From the NCBI GenBank assembly GCA_902629855.1, contig CACOSI010000007.1:1-37990 (forward strand): DNA of 37,990 nucleotides. Reading direction: 5' to 3'. Positions 9,301 through 17,339 of this stretch are shown here, piece by piece. Source of the stretch: an uncultured Fidelibacterota bacterium. GTDB taxonomy: Bacteria; Fidelibacterota; Marinisomatia; Marinisomatales; Marinisomataceae. The notes under the pieces were generated by a model that did no database searches, was not told where the DNA came from, and was given only the letters and a program-made list of their open reading frames with translations. Position 1 is the first letter of the stretch; each line of letters opens with the position of its first letter. A program made the translations under genes and the position numbers.

Positions 9301-11081
9301 GTGTCATTGGAAAAAGTTACATACATAGCTTTATTGACAGGATCAATTACGCTTGGATTGATAAAGAACCCTGCATCAGTTCCGTCACTTGCTACAACAT
9401 CTGAATAAAGGCTAAAACTTGTACCACCATTAGTACTACGAAAAATATTTCCGTATGTAGTTGCTCCAAATTGATAGCTCGGATCAATTTGATCAATGTG
9501 AGCATAACCACCGTCACCCCCAATTACTTCATTCCCAACTACTTTACCTGCAACATTTAATCTCCAGGTTCCATTGTCTTGAGTTCCACCTAAAACATAG
9601 CTATCATCAGTTGGATGAATAGCAGTAGAATAAAATTGTGTAGTAACCATATTGTCATTCTTCATTGTGAATGTATTACCACCATCTTGAGTTAAAAATA
9701 CACCACCGTCATTTGATACCAATATATTGTTACTATCTATAAAAATAATATTATGGTGATCAGCGTGAACGTAAGGTAATGGAAATCCATTCCCTCTCCA
9801 TTCAGAAATTTCAGTCCATGTTGTACCTGAGTCGGTTGATTTATGTATGGAAAGCGCACCGGCAGCATATACAGTATTAGGGTCGTTTGGATCAATACCC
9901 AAAAAGCCCCAATAGTCCATGGAACCTTGATAGTCTCCAAACGGATTTCCGTTCTCATCTTGACCAATATTACCTTGGGTCCATGTCGTACCACCATCTG
10001 AAGATTTACCAAACCAAGTTATATATCCTGTTGAAGCATTTTCAAACATCGCATAAAGAATATTTGGATCACTTGGGGATACATCTATAAAGGTTCTATC
10101 AAATTGCCCTAGAGCACCTGTATCAATTTTTGTAAATGTCGAACCATCATCAGTATAAAATATTTCACCTCCACCATCTCCAAATGTATTTACTCTTGTT
10201 CCAACAAGAAGTCTATTGTTTGAATCAATCTCTAAATCAGTAACGTGATGATTTGAGTTCGTGGCTATTTCTCCAAGAACTTCTGTCCAGGTAGTACCGC
10301 CATCAGTAGATTTTTGCAATCCATTAATACCTGTATACTCTCCTTGAGATAGAGATCTTCCGCCTCCAGCATAAACTGCACCAATACCACCTTCGTCCCT
10401 TACAATAATTGTATCAATATATTTTAGTCCAGTTGAAGATGTTAACTGAGTCCAATTTGCTCCTCCATCAGAGGTTTTCCAAATTCCAAATCCTTTAAGA
10501 CCACTACCTCTTTTCTCACCAGTACCAACGTAAATAATATTTGAGTCAGTCGGATCAGAAGCAACACATGTAATATTCAAACTATCCCAAAAATCTGAAA
10601 CCTTTGTCCATTCGGAGCCAGAACTTTCTATGTTTGTAATAGACCAAAGACCACCGCTTACTCCTGCAGCCCAGACTTTCTTATTTGAATTATAATTAGT
10701 ATCTAACATGAGCGCTCTTGTTCTACCAGCTTGTTTGCTTGGGCCACGTTCAACCCAATTAATTTCACTTAATCGATTAGCATATGTTAAGCTATTTAAT
10801 TTTGCATCTTTGATTTTTATAGCTTCTAATATCCTTTCAGAAGGGACTGTATTAGAGCTGGGATCTCTTGTCATTAAAAAGTCATGATAGTTTTTTAAAT
10901 CGGGCCTTAATCTCTTAGGTAGGCTTTTAACGTAACTTCTAGAAAATGATTTATCACTTAAATATTCCTTTAGATATGCTTCATTCTTTAATCTTTTATT
11001 TTCGTAATAAATGTTTTTTGCTGGTTGATAAACTATTAATCCAAGCAAAGTAAAAGCGACTATGTATTTAATTTTTCTCAT
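6354..11081 (-). CDS. Giant exported beta-propeller (Asp-box/VPS10-like) protein with PKD, dockerin-like and T9SS C-terminal domains
   Basis: A 1575-residue surface or secreted protein. It has an N-terminal hydrophobic segment (about 5-20) without a clear A-x-A cleavage site, and an opening WVERGPSKQAGRTRAL like other large exported propellers. Asp-box (BNR) repeats occur at roughly 205, 262, 363, 418, 467 and 550 (e.g. STDGGTTWTE). A PKD domain spans about 789-870 (WDFGDGNSSTEQSPSHTY) and a jelly-roll/MAM-like region about 875-1040. Fibronectin-III-like modules follow to about 1275. A dockerin-like segment lies at about 1284-1346 (GDYDDDFDVDVEDLNAF), then a beta-rich domain. Residues about 1472-1575 form a type A T9SS sorting domain (FKLYQNYPNPF, ending KTMKMVLVR). 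No catalytic residues are recognisable. It starts 4 nt after the cohesin lipoprotein stop, so the two form one operon. Function is inferred as surface binding or scaffolding. Confidence 0.85.
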   Translation of the reverse strand: MRKIKYIVAFTLLGLIVYQPAKNIYYENKRLKNEAYLKEYLSDKSFSRSYVKSLPKRLRPDLKNYHDFLMTRDPSSNTVPSERILEAIKIKDAKLNSLTYANRLSEINWVERGPSKQAGRTRALMLDTNYNSNKKVWAAGVSGGLWSITNIESSGSEWTKVSDFWDSLNITCVASDPTDSNIIYVGTGEKRGSGLKGFGIWKTSDGGANWTQLTSSTGLKYIDTIIVRDEGGIGAVYAGGGRSLSQGEYTGINGLQKSTDGGTTWTEVLGEIATNSNHHVTDLEIDSNNRLLVGTRVNTFGDGGGEIFYTDDGSTFTKIDTGALGQFDRTFIDVSPSDPNILYAMFENASTGYITWFGKSSDGGTTWTQGNIGQDENGNPFGDYQGSMDYWGFLGIDPNDPNTVYAAGALSIHKSTDSGTTWTEISEWRGNGFPLPYVHADHHNIIFIDSNNILVSNDGGVFLTQDGGNTFTMKNDNMVTTQFYSTAIHPTDDSYVLGGTQDNGTWRLNVAGKVVGNEVIGGDGGYAHIDQIDPSYQFGATTYGNIFRSTNGGTSFSLYSDVVASDGTDAGFFINPSVIDPVNKAMYVTFSNDTILRQKNYTQLSAHDFINISLGSGASAYKVSPHTSGVLFVGTAGGRVFKITDANTDNYAITEISPSNTSGYISSIDVGKDDNQILITLSNYGIDSIYETISGGGGNGWVDIEGDLPDIPVRWGLYNRDNFNQVAIATEVGVWVSDDVTSSSVVWNPSNDGLANVRVDMLAMNNDGEMSAGTFGRGMFTSPGFTSTAPLNAAFSPSKTSGVFPLEVDFVDRSTGNVSSWAWDFGDGNSSTEQSPSHTYDNAGRYTVSLTVGDGSNTNVTTKNNLIWATAVQDTLYEEGFESSPYNRLDSFGRQSYPWGVINTNNDAETFGWWYYTAGYGAAFNSHWMSGLGMAGSLPADDAIVSPRLWLRPGVDSMLTFYTNSNGGEESFRVLIANDHTTAYEDMEVLAEVTETSSSWTQHTYDLTNYGPEIRIAFQVNTAQQGYMFFDNVTITSGQLDPTGAPSAPQGVTIARDLEFDAANNVWTVTDNGIELYWNRNGESDFSSYNVYGSLTQSFTADSSTLLGQGTLGDINSQHFEPSPSTTPWPDTTFVYTQTYMIDNYVHQVNSGEKWYYKIGAVDTDGNETLTEEYSFVLDTVNPTAGTVSVNNLVDTNILQSLTDVSLSVDGFSDDTGIAGYRITITGGGTSDQKIFEAGDNLTFTGLSLTDRSEYTVLAEAYDGGGNVSDPGAEATFTTYVALLGDYDDDFDVDVEDLNAFVNAWPNAGVVGAVDIGPATGTAPYLIPTFDNVNDIKDVSVFARNWLWTKSQGRSVEDNNSEIISIDFNAELIGNEIRITLPEGITAGRFELPNIDNLIEFSSNTSTEDLILLQNKDDDNEFYELEFGKLSDIDNTIIITIDNNQTDNLDLSLTYQLFNENGLAGNGIMEIRNPDEFKLYQNYPNPFRNQTTIKYDIPSLMVNNVPTEIHIYNTLGQVVRKLDEGDKAAGQYTVIWDGKNDDGEQVSSGVYFYQLRTKVDGQSNYNKTMKMVLVR

Positions 11082-11085
11082 AATT

Positions 11086-12150
11086 TTATTCTACGTATAT
11101 ATAAACGTTATCCTTACCATTAAATGTCATCTCAGCACCATTTGCATCAAGCATGTAGTTTCCTCCACCTGCAGCTCCAGCAGCATCATCACCCCAAAAA
11201 ACACTGGTATCGGTAGAACCATCAACTGTAAAATTAACAGTAGCAATAACACCATCTCCATCTGAGCTAGGTTGATCGCTTGAAAGGGAAGATGTATAAA
11301 TAATAACTCTACCAACTCCTGGATTACTTGTAATTACAAGTAATGGGTCAGTGTTGCCTTTTAAAAAATCTCCTGCAGTAATATCACCTAATGTTAATAA
11401 GCTATTGTCATATCGAAGCGTAGCTTGTGCTGCAGCCAAGCCAGTTACTCCAACAACCTCTACATCAAAAGATATCGTAGAACCAGTTGTTGTTTCTATA
11501 TATTTAGGATTAAGCTTGAAAGCAGGAGTTTGAAGATCCTCTACAATAATATAAGATGATTTGGTTTCAACTGTTTCTCCTCCATCACCAATGGCTGTAA
11601 GTGAAACATCGAAAGTGCCTGAGCTTTCGTATGTATGTCTTGGGTTTTCTTCTGTACTTGTATTACCATCTCCAAAATCCCATGAAGATGAAGAATAATT
11701 TGATGACCCATTTACAAAATTAACATTATGTGGAACAATACCAGAAATTTCATCTTCAGTGGCTGTAGAAAATTCAGCTATTGGTGCTGTTGCTAATACA
11801 GTAATAAAATCTGTTTTAGTATTAGTATCGGTTCCACCTGGACCAGTTGCTGTTAAAGAAACTGAATAAGTTCCTGCATTATTATATGTGTATGCTACAG
11901 TTGCTCCTGCTGCATCTAAACTTCCATCATTATCAAAATCCCATTGATGAGCTGAGGTATTTGTAGATGTAGATACAAAAGTAACAGATAGAGGAGCATT
12001 ACCAGTTGTCGGAGTAGCAGTAAATATAGCGACTGGTGGATCATTTGTTGGGCCAGTTCCACCTCCAGTGTCGTCTCCGCCACCGCCGCCACCGCCACCG
12101 CCGCAGCCTATCATCATTATTAATAAAAGTGGTAATATTTTTTTGAGCAT
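11086..12150 (-). CDS. PKD-domain lipoprotein with C-terminal cohesin-like domain
   Basis: A 354-residue predicted lipoprotein. The signal peptide ends in a lipobox-like MMIGC with C16 as the acylated residue, followed by nine consecutive glycines (17-25) and a Gly/Asp/Thr linker. Two PKD domains follow (about 38-118 and 123-203; second with WDFGDGNTSTEENPRHTY). Residues about 209-353 look like a type I cohesin: a VTGLAAAQATLRYDNSLLTLG segment split over two strands, then GVGRVIIYTSS, then DGDGVIATVNFTV. The next gene, 4 nt away, carries a dockerin-like segment, so it may be the anchored partner. I prefer ATG 12150 over the TTG two codons earlier. Neither has a clear ribosome-binding site. 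The cohesin call is by pattern recognition only. Confidence 0.8.
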   Translation of the reverse strand: MLKKILPLLLIMMIGCGGGGGGGGGDDTGGGTGPTNDPPVAIFTATPTTGNAPLSVTFVSTSTNTSAHQWDFDNDGSLDAAGATVAYTYNNAGTYSVSLTATGPGGTDTNTKTDFITVLATAPIAEFSTATEDEISGIVPHNVNFVNGSSNYSSSSWDFGDGNTSTEENPRHTYESSGTFDVSLTAIGDGGETVETKSSYIIVEDLQTPAFKLNPKYIETTTGSTISFDVEVVGVTGLAAAQATLRYDNSLLTLGDITAGDFLKGNTDPLLVITSNPGVGRVIIYTSSLSSDQPSSDGDGVIATVNFTVDGSTDTSVFWGDDAAGAAGGGNYMLDANGAEMTFNGKDNVYIYVE

Positions 12151-12201
12151 TAGCAAATCTACATCATAATTTGTTTTTTTTACAACTGAATATTTATGAT
12201 T

Positions 12202-13287
12202 TTACTGAATTTTTTTAAATATTTTGATTCCCCTTGATTTTAAATAACTAAGCAAGAAGTCCGTACATGTTGAATTTGATCCAACAATTTCAGGAGGGGA
12301 AACACCTTTATTATTATACATATCATTTAAAAGCATATTTACTGTAGCTGTAGCAGTATATCCTGTAGTTCTTGCCATAGATGAAATTTTTGTCTTAGAA
12401 CAATATTCGTCATACAAGTGATAATGAATCTTTTTTTCTCCTAAAATATCTATATCTAGAACTGTAAATTCACTTTCATTTTCACCTAATTTCCAATCCA
12501 TGAAAAGTTTTTTTGAGGTTTCATCAATATTATTGTCATCAAACAATCCATCATCTGACATCTTTTGAATTAAATTTGTATGTCCAGGAAATCGCAAGGT
12601 TTTTTCTTTCATGTTTGGTATGTGAGACATCGTTTTTAATAAAGATCTTAGTCCGTCCGTATTAAAACCTTCAAGTTTTCCAACATCTTTTACATCCATC
12701 ATTTCAAGATCTGAAAGAGCTGGTTTGATAATTACTTCACCATTATGCATCATTCTTGCTGGTCTTGTGTACTCTTCAATCACATCAATTGGTGAAAATG
12801 GTGCTTTATAAAAAAAAGGTGGTTCAGGATTTTTCGGTAAACCACCAACAATATAGTTAAATGATTGTATTTTTAATTTTGAGTTCCAATAACCCAATAG
12901 AAAGTTTGGTATGCCTGGAGCAACACCAGCATCAACTACTGCACAGACATTTTTTTTAACAGCTAAATCATTTAATTGAAGAGTATCTTCTGGTGAAAAA
13001 GAAATATCAACGACGTCTTTTTCACAACTAATTATTGTTTCCAGCGTGTTGTACCCTAAAAAGCCAGGTATGGCAAGTAGTACAATATCAGCTTCTTTAA
13101 TAAAATTACTTACTGCATTTTTATCTTTAACATCGAGTTCAAAAATATCGATATCGTTATTTATGCATTTAATATTTTCTAAAAGCTTTTTATTATTATC
13201 AGCTAAATGAACCTTATGATTTTTTGCAAGGTCGAGTGCCATTGCTTTTCCTACAAGACCGGCACCAATTTGGAAGATATTTTTCAT
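12202..13287 (-). CDS. Saccharopine dehydrogenase-like oxidoreductase (lysine 6-dehydrogenase-like)
   Basis: A 361-residue NAD(P)-dependent enzyme with an N-terminal Rossmann fold (GAGLVG at 8-13; acidic residue at the end of the second strand, HLADN). The saccharopine dehydrogenase C-terminal domain contains DAGVAPGIPNFLLG and a GGLPKNPEPPF segment typical of the family. The length and the GGLP region resemble L-lysine 6-dehydrogenase and related amino-acid dehydrogenases rather than the larger bifunctional enzymes. The exact substrate cannot be fixed. The ATG begins 9 nt after the 3' end of tRNA-Asp on the same strand. The downstream cohesin lipoprotein follows after 51 nt, which leaves space for a separate promoter. 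Confidence 0.85.
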   Translation of the reverse strand: MKNIFQIGAGLVGKAMALDLAKNHKVHLADNNKKLLENIKCINNDIDIFELDVKDKNAVSNFIKEADIVLLAIPGFLGYNTLETIISCEKDVVDISFSPEDTLQLNDLAVKKNVCAVVDAGVAPGIPNFLLGYWNSKLKIQSFNYIVGGLPKNPEPPFFYKAPFSPIDVIEEYTRPARMMHNGEVIIKPALSDLEMMDVKDVGKLEGFNTDGLRSLLKTMSHIPNMKEKTLRFPGHTNLIQKMSDDGLFDDNNIDETSKKLFMDWKLGENESEFTVLDIDILGEKKIHYHLYDEYCSKTKISSMARTTGYTATATVNMLLNDMYNNKGVSPPEIVGSNSTCTDFLLSYLKSRGIKIFKKIQ

Positions 13288-13296
13288 GAAGGATTG

Positions 13297-13370
<74 letters not shown>

Positions 13371-13374
13371 AGAA

Positions 13375-13587
13375 TTATTTTTTTAATAATGCTATTGGAA
13401 TTAAAACTAAATATCCAAATAATAGAAGCAGAGGAGAAATAACTAAGCTTTGAAAGCTGTCAACTTCTCCTAAATACATTATCAAATAACCCATAATTAT
13501 AACGAAAACTCCAACACCAAACAAAACATAATTTTTTCTTTTGTAAGGCCAAGTAAGCTGGATATTTTTTTTATTTTCTTTGGTCAT
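13375..13587 (-). CDS. DUF3098 family small membrane protein
   Basis: A 70-residue protein with a charged N-terminus and two hydrophobic helices (about 20-39 and 47-67) ending in a Lys pair. The FGVGVFVIIMGYLIM first helix, the acidic break after it, and the ISPLLLLFGYLVLIPIALLKK end match the DUF3098 family, common in Bacteroidota and relatives and of unknown role. It begins at ATG 13587 and is divergent from mltG, with an 92-bp AT-rich intergenic region that should hold both promoters. tRNA-Asp follows after 4 nt. Confidence 0.75.
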   Translation of the reverse strand: MTKENKKNIQLTWPYKRKNYVLFGVGVFVIIMGYLIMYLGEVDSFQSLVISPLLLLFGYLVLIPIALLKK

Positions 13588-13679
13588 ATCAGGAAGTTAG
13601 TTTTGATAATTATTCTTTGCAAAAATATTATTCCATCCATTGATTTGGATTAATAAATAAGCTAATTTCTTTGCTTCAT

Positions 13680-14681
13680 ATGAAATTTATAAATATGCAG
13701 TCAAATGATTCAAAATTCTACGGTTTATCTTTAATTATCATTCTTCTAACTTTTTTCTTATCGACAAATACACATGTAATAAGTAAACAATCTTTTGTAA
13801 TTGAAAAAGGCATGTCACTTGATAGTGTTTCTACTATGCTGTTTAATCAGAAAATAATTAACAATAAAAATTTATTTAAAGTGAAGGTTATGGCTAAAGG
13901 GCTTTCATCAAAAATCCCTGCTGGTACTTTTGTAGTTGAAGGAAGAGTAAGTGACAAATCTTTAATTGATACGATTTTTAAAGTTGGACCTGTTAAAATA
14001 AAGTTAGTTCTTCCTGAGGGACTTAATTCTAAACAAATCTTTACCAGAATCAATAATCTTTTTGATACTAATATTAATTTTCCAGATTTGATTATAGAAA
14101 ATAGTTTTGTTGAGATTCATAATATACAATCTAATTCTGTTGAAGGTTATTTATACCCGAGTACCTATTATTTCTATCATAATACATCTCCACAAGAGGT
14201 GATCAATACTCTTCTATCAGAATTTTGGAAACAATTTGATATAAAATTACAAAATAGAGCAATTGAGCTAGGATTTACGGTGCATGAAGTATTAACTTTG
14301 GCGTCGATTATCGAAGGGGAAGCAATGCTAGATGATGAAAGAGCAATTATCTCATCGGTTTATCACAATAGGTTAAAAATAAATATGAAATTACAAGCAG
14401 ACCCAACAATACAATATATAATACCAGGTCCACCTAAAGCTGTTTCAACAAGAGATTTAAAAATTAAATCACCTTATAATACTTATATGAATTATGGATT
14501 ACCTCCTGGCCCAATTAATAATCCAGGCCTAGAATCTATAAAAGCTGCATTATATCCTGCAGATACAAATTTTTTATTTTTTGTGGCACAAGGTGATGGT
14601 TCTCATGCTTTTTCAACAAATGAAAAAGATCACGAGAAAGCCAAAAGGATTTATAAGATAAATAAAAGAAAAAATAGATGA
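13680..14681 (+). CDS. mltG: Endolytic murein transglycosylase MltG (YceG family)
   Basis: Cleaves nascent glycan strands in the periplasm and is thought to set glycan chain ends. The protein is anchored by one N-terminal membrane helix (about 15-34). A LysM-like region lies at about 38-90, and the YceG catalytic domain follows with SVEGYLYPSTYYF (153-165), the catalytic Glu E212 in ASIIEGEA, the SVYHNRL segment, LQADPTIQY (239-247) and GLPPGPINNPG. The start is ATG 13680 (333 aa); a TTG three codons upstream and an ATG five codons inside (13695) are alternatives. It overlaps the helicase gene by an ATGA junction, implying translational coupling. Confidence 0.93.
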   Translation: MKFINMQSNDSKFYGLSLIIILLTFFLSTNTHVISKQSFVIEKGMSLDSVSTMLFNQKIINNKNLFKVKVMAKGLSSKIPAGTFVVEGRVSDKSLIDTIFKVGPVKIKLVLPEGLNSKQIFTRINNLFDTNINFPDLIIENSFVEIHNIQSNSVEGYLYPSTYYFYHNTSPQEVINTLLSEFWKQFDIKLQNRAIELGFTVHEVLTLASIIEGEAMLDDERAIISSVYHNRLKINMKLQADPTIQYIIPGPPKAVSTRDLKIKSPYNTYMNYGLPPGPINNPGLESIKAALYPADTNFLFFVAQGDGSHAFSTNEKDHEKAKRIYKINKRKNR

Positions 14682-16843
14682 AATTATCTGATCTAAATGC
14701 ACAACAATTAAAAGCAGTTCAAACTGTAAATAAACCTGTTTTAGTTTTTGCTGGAGCAGGAAGTGGAAAAACAAGAGTATTAACATATAAGGTATGGCAT
14801 TTAATAAAAGAAAAACTATTTAAGCCCCAAAACATTCTTGCTCTTACTTTTACAAATAAAGCAGCTTCAGAGATGAAGAGTAGAATCCAGCAAAGTATTT
14901 CGAGTAATGGAGTGAATGTTGGCACTTTTCATTCTGTTGGAGCGAGAATGATGCGCAATCATATTTCTTTACTTGATGAAAATTTTAATTCCAATTTTAC
15001 TATTTATGATACAGTTGATCAAAAGTCAGTAATAAAAGAAGTACTTGAAGAGCTAAATCTTTCTGAGTTCAAAGAATTAAGTGTAGGTTTTTTAAAAGTT
15101 CAAATTGATCAGTTCAAAAATTCTGATATGACAGTTGAATTGGTTGAAAAAAAGGCCCAGACATTTGAAGATGAAAAAATTGCTGAAGTTTACAAGGGTT
15201 ATAATGATAAGCTAAAATCAAACAATGCTCTTGATTTTAATGATTTGATAATTTTTCCTATCAGACTTTTAAAGCAAAACAAAAAAATATTAAAATATTA
15301 TCAGGATTTGTGGCAATACATATTAGTTGATGAATTTCAAGATACAAATTCTCCGCAATTTGAAATTGTTTCACTATTAGCGCAAAAACACAAAAACATT
15401 ACTGTTGTTGGCGATGACGATCAATCTATCTATGGTTGGCGAGGTGCAAATATTGACAACATCTTAACGAATTTTCAAGATACATTTCCTAAAAAAATTG
15501 AAATAAAATTAGAAAAAAACTATCGTTCTACGCAAAGAATTTTAGATGGTGCCTGGTCCGTTGTATCTAACAATAAAAATAGAGCTGAAAAAAAATTATA
15601 TGCAACTAAAGGTGAAGGAGAAAAGATTTCATTAATCTCAACAGGTAGTGATGAAGAAGAATCAAATGCAATTTGTGATGCCATAAAATCAGAAATCAAA
15701 ATCAATAAAAATACATTTAAAGATTTTGCTGTTTTATATAGAACAAATGCCCAATCACGATCAATTGAACAAGCTATGGTTAAGGAAGGGCTTCCATATA
15801 ATATAGTAGGTGGAACTAAATTTTATGATAGAAAAGAAATTAAAGATGTATTAGCATATTTGACACTTGTATCAAATAATAATGATGATATTGCATTAAA
15901 AAGAATCATCAATTTTCCAGTTAGAGGAATTGGAGAAAAATCCATTAATATGTTTGTAGACTTAGCTTCAAAGAAAAAAATATCATTGTTTGAAAGTCTA
16001 AAATTTTGCAGAGATATGAAGTTAAGAGGTAAACAACAAGACTCTATTGAAAATTTTCATGCATCGATTTTAAAGTTTAGTGGTTTAATTGAAAAACTTG
16101 ACCCTAAAGAGCTTGTTAGGGCATTATTGGAAGAATTTAATATTGAAAATTATTATAAAAATAATCCAGTAGAGCAGGATAGATATGATAACATTCAAGA
16201 ACTAAAACAAACCGTAGATAAATTTTCTGATCAAACAGGGGGTAATCTTAATGATTTTCTCCAGGAAATTTCCTTATTTACAGACATAGACGAATGGGAT
16301 GATAAAAACAATACTATTACCTTAATGACAGTGCATGCTGCCAAAGGTCTAGAGTTTTCTACAGTTTTTGTTTCAGGATTAGAACAAGGACTATTTCCAT
16401 TAATTAGAATAGATGATACCGAAGATCAAATGGAAGAAGAAAGAAGACTTTTTTATGTTGCTGTTACTAGAGCCATGGATAGGGTATATTTACTAAATGC
16501 TAAGTACAGAAGACGTTTTGGAGCAGTTAACAGCACTTCATTTGTTCAGTCTGATTTTTTAAACGAAATTGATGAAAATGTTGTTAAAGTTAAATCATAT
16601 AAATCGGTTTACACGCGTAGAGTTGTAGGAACTGGTTCTTCCAAAAAAATTGAAATTTCAAGAACAGTAACTGAATTTGATGACTTTCAAATTGGTGATC
16701 AAGTGCAACATAATCTATTTGGAGTTGGTACAATTTTAGTTCTAACAGGTTCCGGTGAAAATCAAAAAGTTGGTGTTGAATTTGATGGTGGATTAAGGAA
16801 GAAATTAATCGTCAAATATGCACGTTTAAAAAAAATAGATTAA
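14678..16843 (+). CDS. UvrD/PcrA-type superfamily 1 DNA helicase
   Basis: A 721-residue 3'-5' helicase used in nucleotide-excision and mismatch repair and in clearing replication obstacles. Motifs appear in order: the Q motif NAQQ, Walker A AGAGSGKT (25-32), motif Ia TFTNKAA, Walker B VDEFQDTN (about 217), motif III GDDDQSIYGWRGA (about 245-257), motif IV NYRST, motif V TVHAAKGLEF and motif VI VAVTRAMDRVYL. The C-terminus (about 670-721) is the Tudor-like RNA polymerase-interacting domain typical of PcrA and UvrD (HNLFGVGTIL). It overlaps mltG by 4 nt (ATGA). PcrA versus UvrD naming cannot be separated from sequence alone. Confidence 0.95.
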   Translation: MKLSDLNAQQLKAVQTVNKPVLVFAGAGSGKTRVLTYKVWHLIKEKLFKPQNILALTFTNKAASEMKSRIQQSISSNGVNVGTFHSVGARMMRNHISLLDENFNSNFTIYDTVDQKSVIKEVLEELNLSEFKELSVGFLKVQIDQFKNSDMTVELVEKKAQTFEDEKIAEVYKGYNDKLKSNNALDFNDLIIFPIRLLKQNKKILKYYQDLWQYILVDEFQDTNSPQFEIVSLLAQKHKNITVVGDDDQSIYGWRGANIDNILTNFQDTFPKKIEIKLEKNYRSTQRILDGAWSVVSNNKNRAEKKLYATKGEGEKISLISTGSDEEESNAICDAIKSEIKINKNTFKDFAVLYRTNAQSRSIEQAMVKEGLPYNIVGGTKFYDRKEIKDVLAYLTLVSNNNDDIALKRIINFPVRGIGEKSINMFVDLASKKKISLFESLKFCRDMKLRGKQQDSIENFHASILKFSGLIEKLDPKELVRALLEEFNIENYYKNNPVEQDRYDNIQELKQTVDKFSDQTGGNLNDFLQEISLFTDIDEWDDKNNTITLMTVHAAKGLEFSTVFVSGLEQGLFPLIRIDDTEDQMEEERRLFYVAVTRAMDRVYLLNAKYRRRFGAVNSTSFVQSDFLNEIDENVVKVKSYKSVYTRRVVGTGSSKKIEISRTVTEFDDFQIGDQVQHNLFGVGTILVLTGSGENQKVGVEFDGGLRKKLIVKYARLKKID

Positions 16844-16870
16844 AAATTCAATTTAATGTAATTTAAAAAA

Positions 16871-17335
16871 ATGAAGAATTTAATACCATGCAGGTTTCAT
16901 GTTGAAGTTGAAGCTGTTTTAAAAAGCGAAGGTTTAAGAGCAACAAAACAGCGTTTAGATATTTGGGATGAGTTATCATCTACAGATAAACACCGTGATA
17001 TCGAAACAATATTAAGAGATCTCAAAAAAAATAAAATCAATGTTTCAAGAGCAACTCTTTATAGAACAATTGATGTTTTTGTTAAGCACGATCTTTTAAC
17101 AAAAATTACATTAGACAACGGTAGATTTTTGTATGAGCACAACAAGAAGACTATCACACCAAAGCATGACCATATTTTGTGCGAGGACTGCGGAGAGATT
17201 TTTGAATTTTATGATAATACAATCTCTTCTATCGAAAATAGAATAGCTGAGGATTTAAATATAAAGCTTACAAAAAGAGTTCATCAGTTATCAGGCAAGT
17301 GCATTGATGGTAAATGCAACCATTCAAGAAATTAA
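16871..17335 (+). CDS. Fur-family metalloregulator
   Basis: A 154-residue repressor with the Fur winged helix (LRATKQRLDIWDEL, then NVSRATLYRTIDVF as recognition helix) and a dimerisation/metal domain. The HDH at 99-101 and the structural zinc cysteines C104, C107, C144 and C149 (CxxC and CxxxxC, spacing as in E. coli Fur) are intact. It could respond to Fe2+, Zn2+ or peroxide; the ligand set alone does not decide. The gene lies 27 nt after the helicase, in an AT-rich gap without a terminator hairpin, and 4 nt before the YhaM-like gene. No obvious Fur box was found by eye in the window's promoters. Confidence 0.92.
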   Translation: MKNLIPCRFHVEVEAVLKSEGLRATKQRLDIWDELSSTDKHRDIETILRDLKKNKINVSRATLYRTIDVFVKHDLLTKITLDNGRFLYEHNKKTITPKHDHILCEDCGEIFEFYDNTISSIENRIAEDLNIKLTKRVHQLSGKCIDGKCNHSRN

Positions 17336-17339
17336 TTAA

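Noticed and set aside
9737-10012. 91-residue minus-strand ORF inside the giant gene
   Set aside because: It is a frame-shifted shadow of the propeller-coding sequence; its composition is not protein-like and no start context is seen.
6354-12150. Cellulosome gene cluster
   Set aside because: No glycoside hydrolase, carbohydrate-binding module or multi-cohesin scaffoldin is visible; only a single cohesin-like and a single dockerin-like segment.
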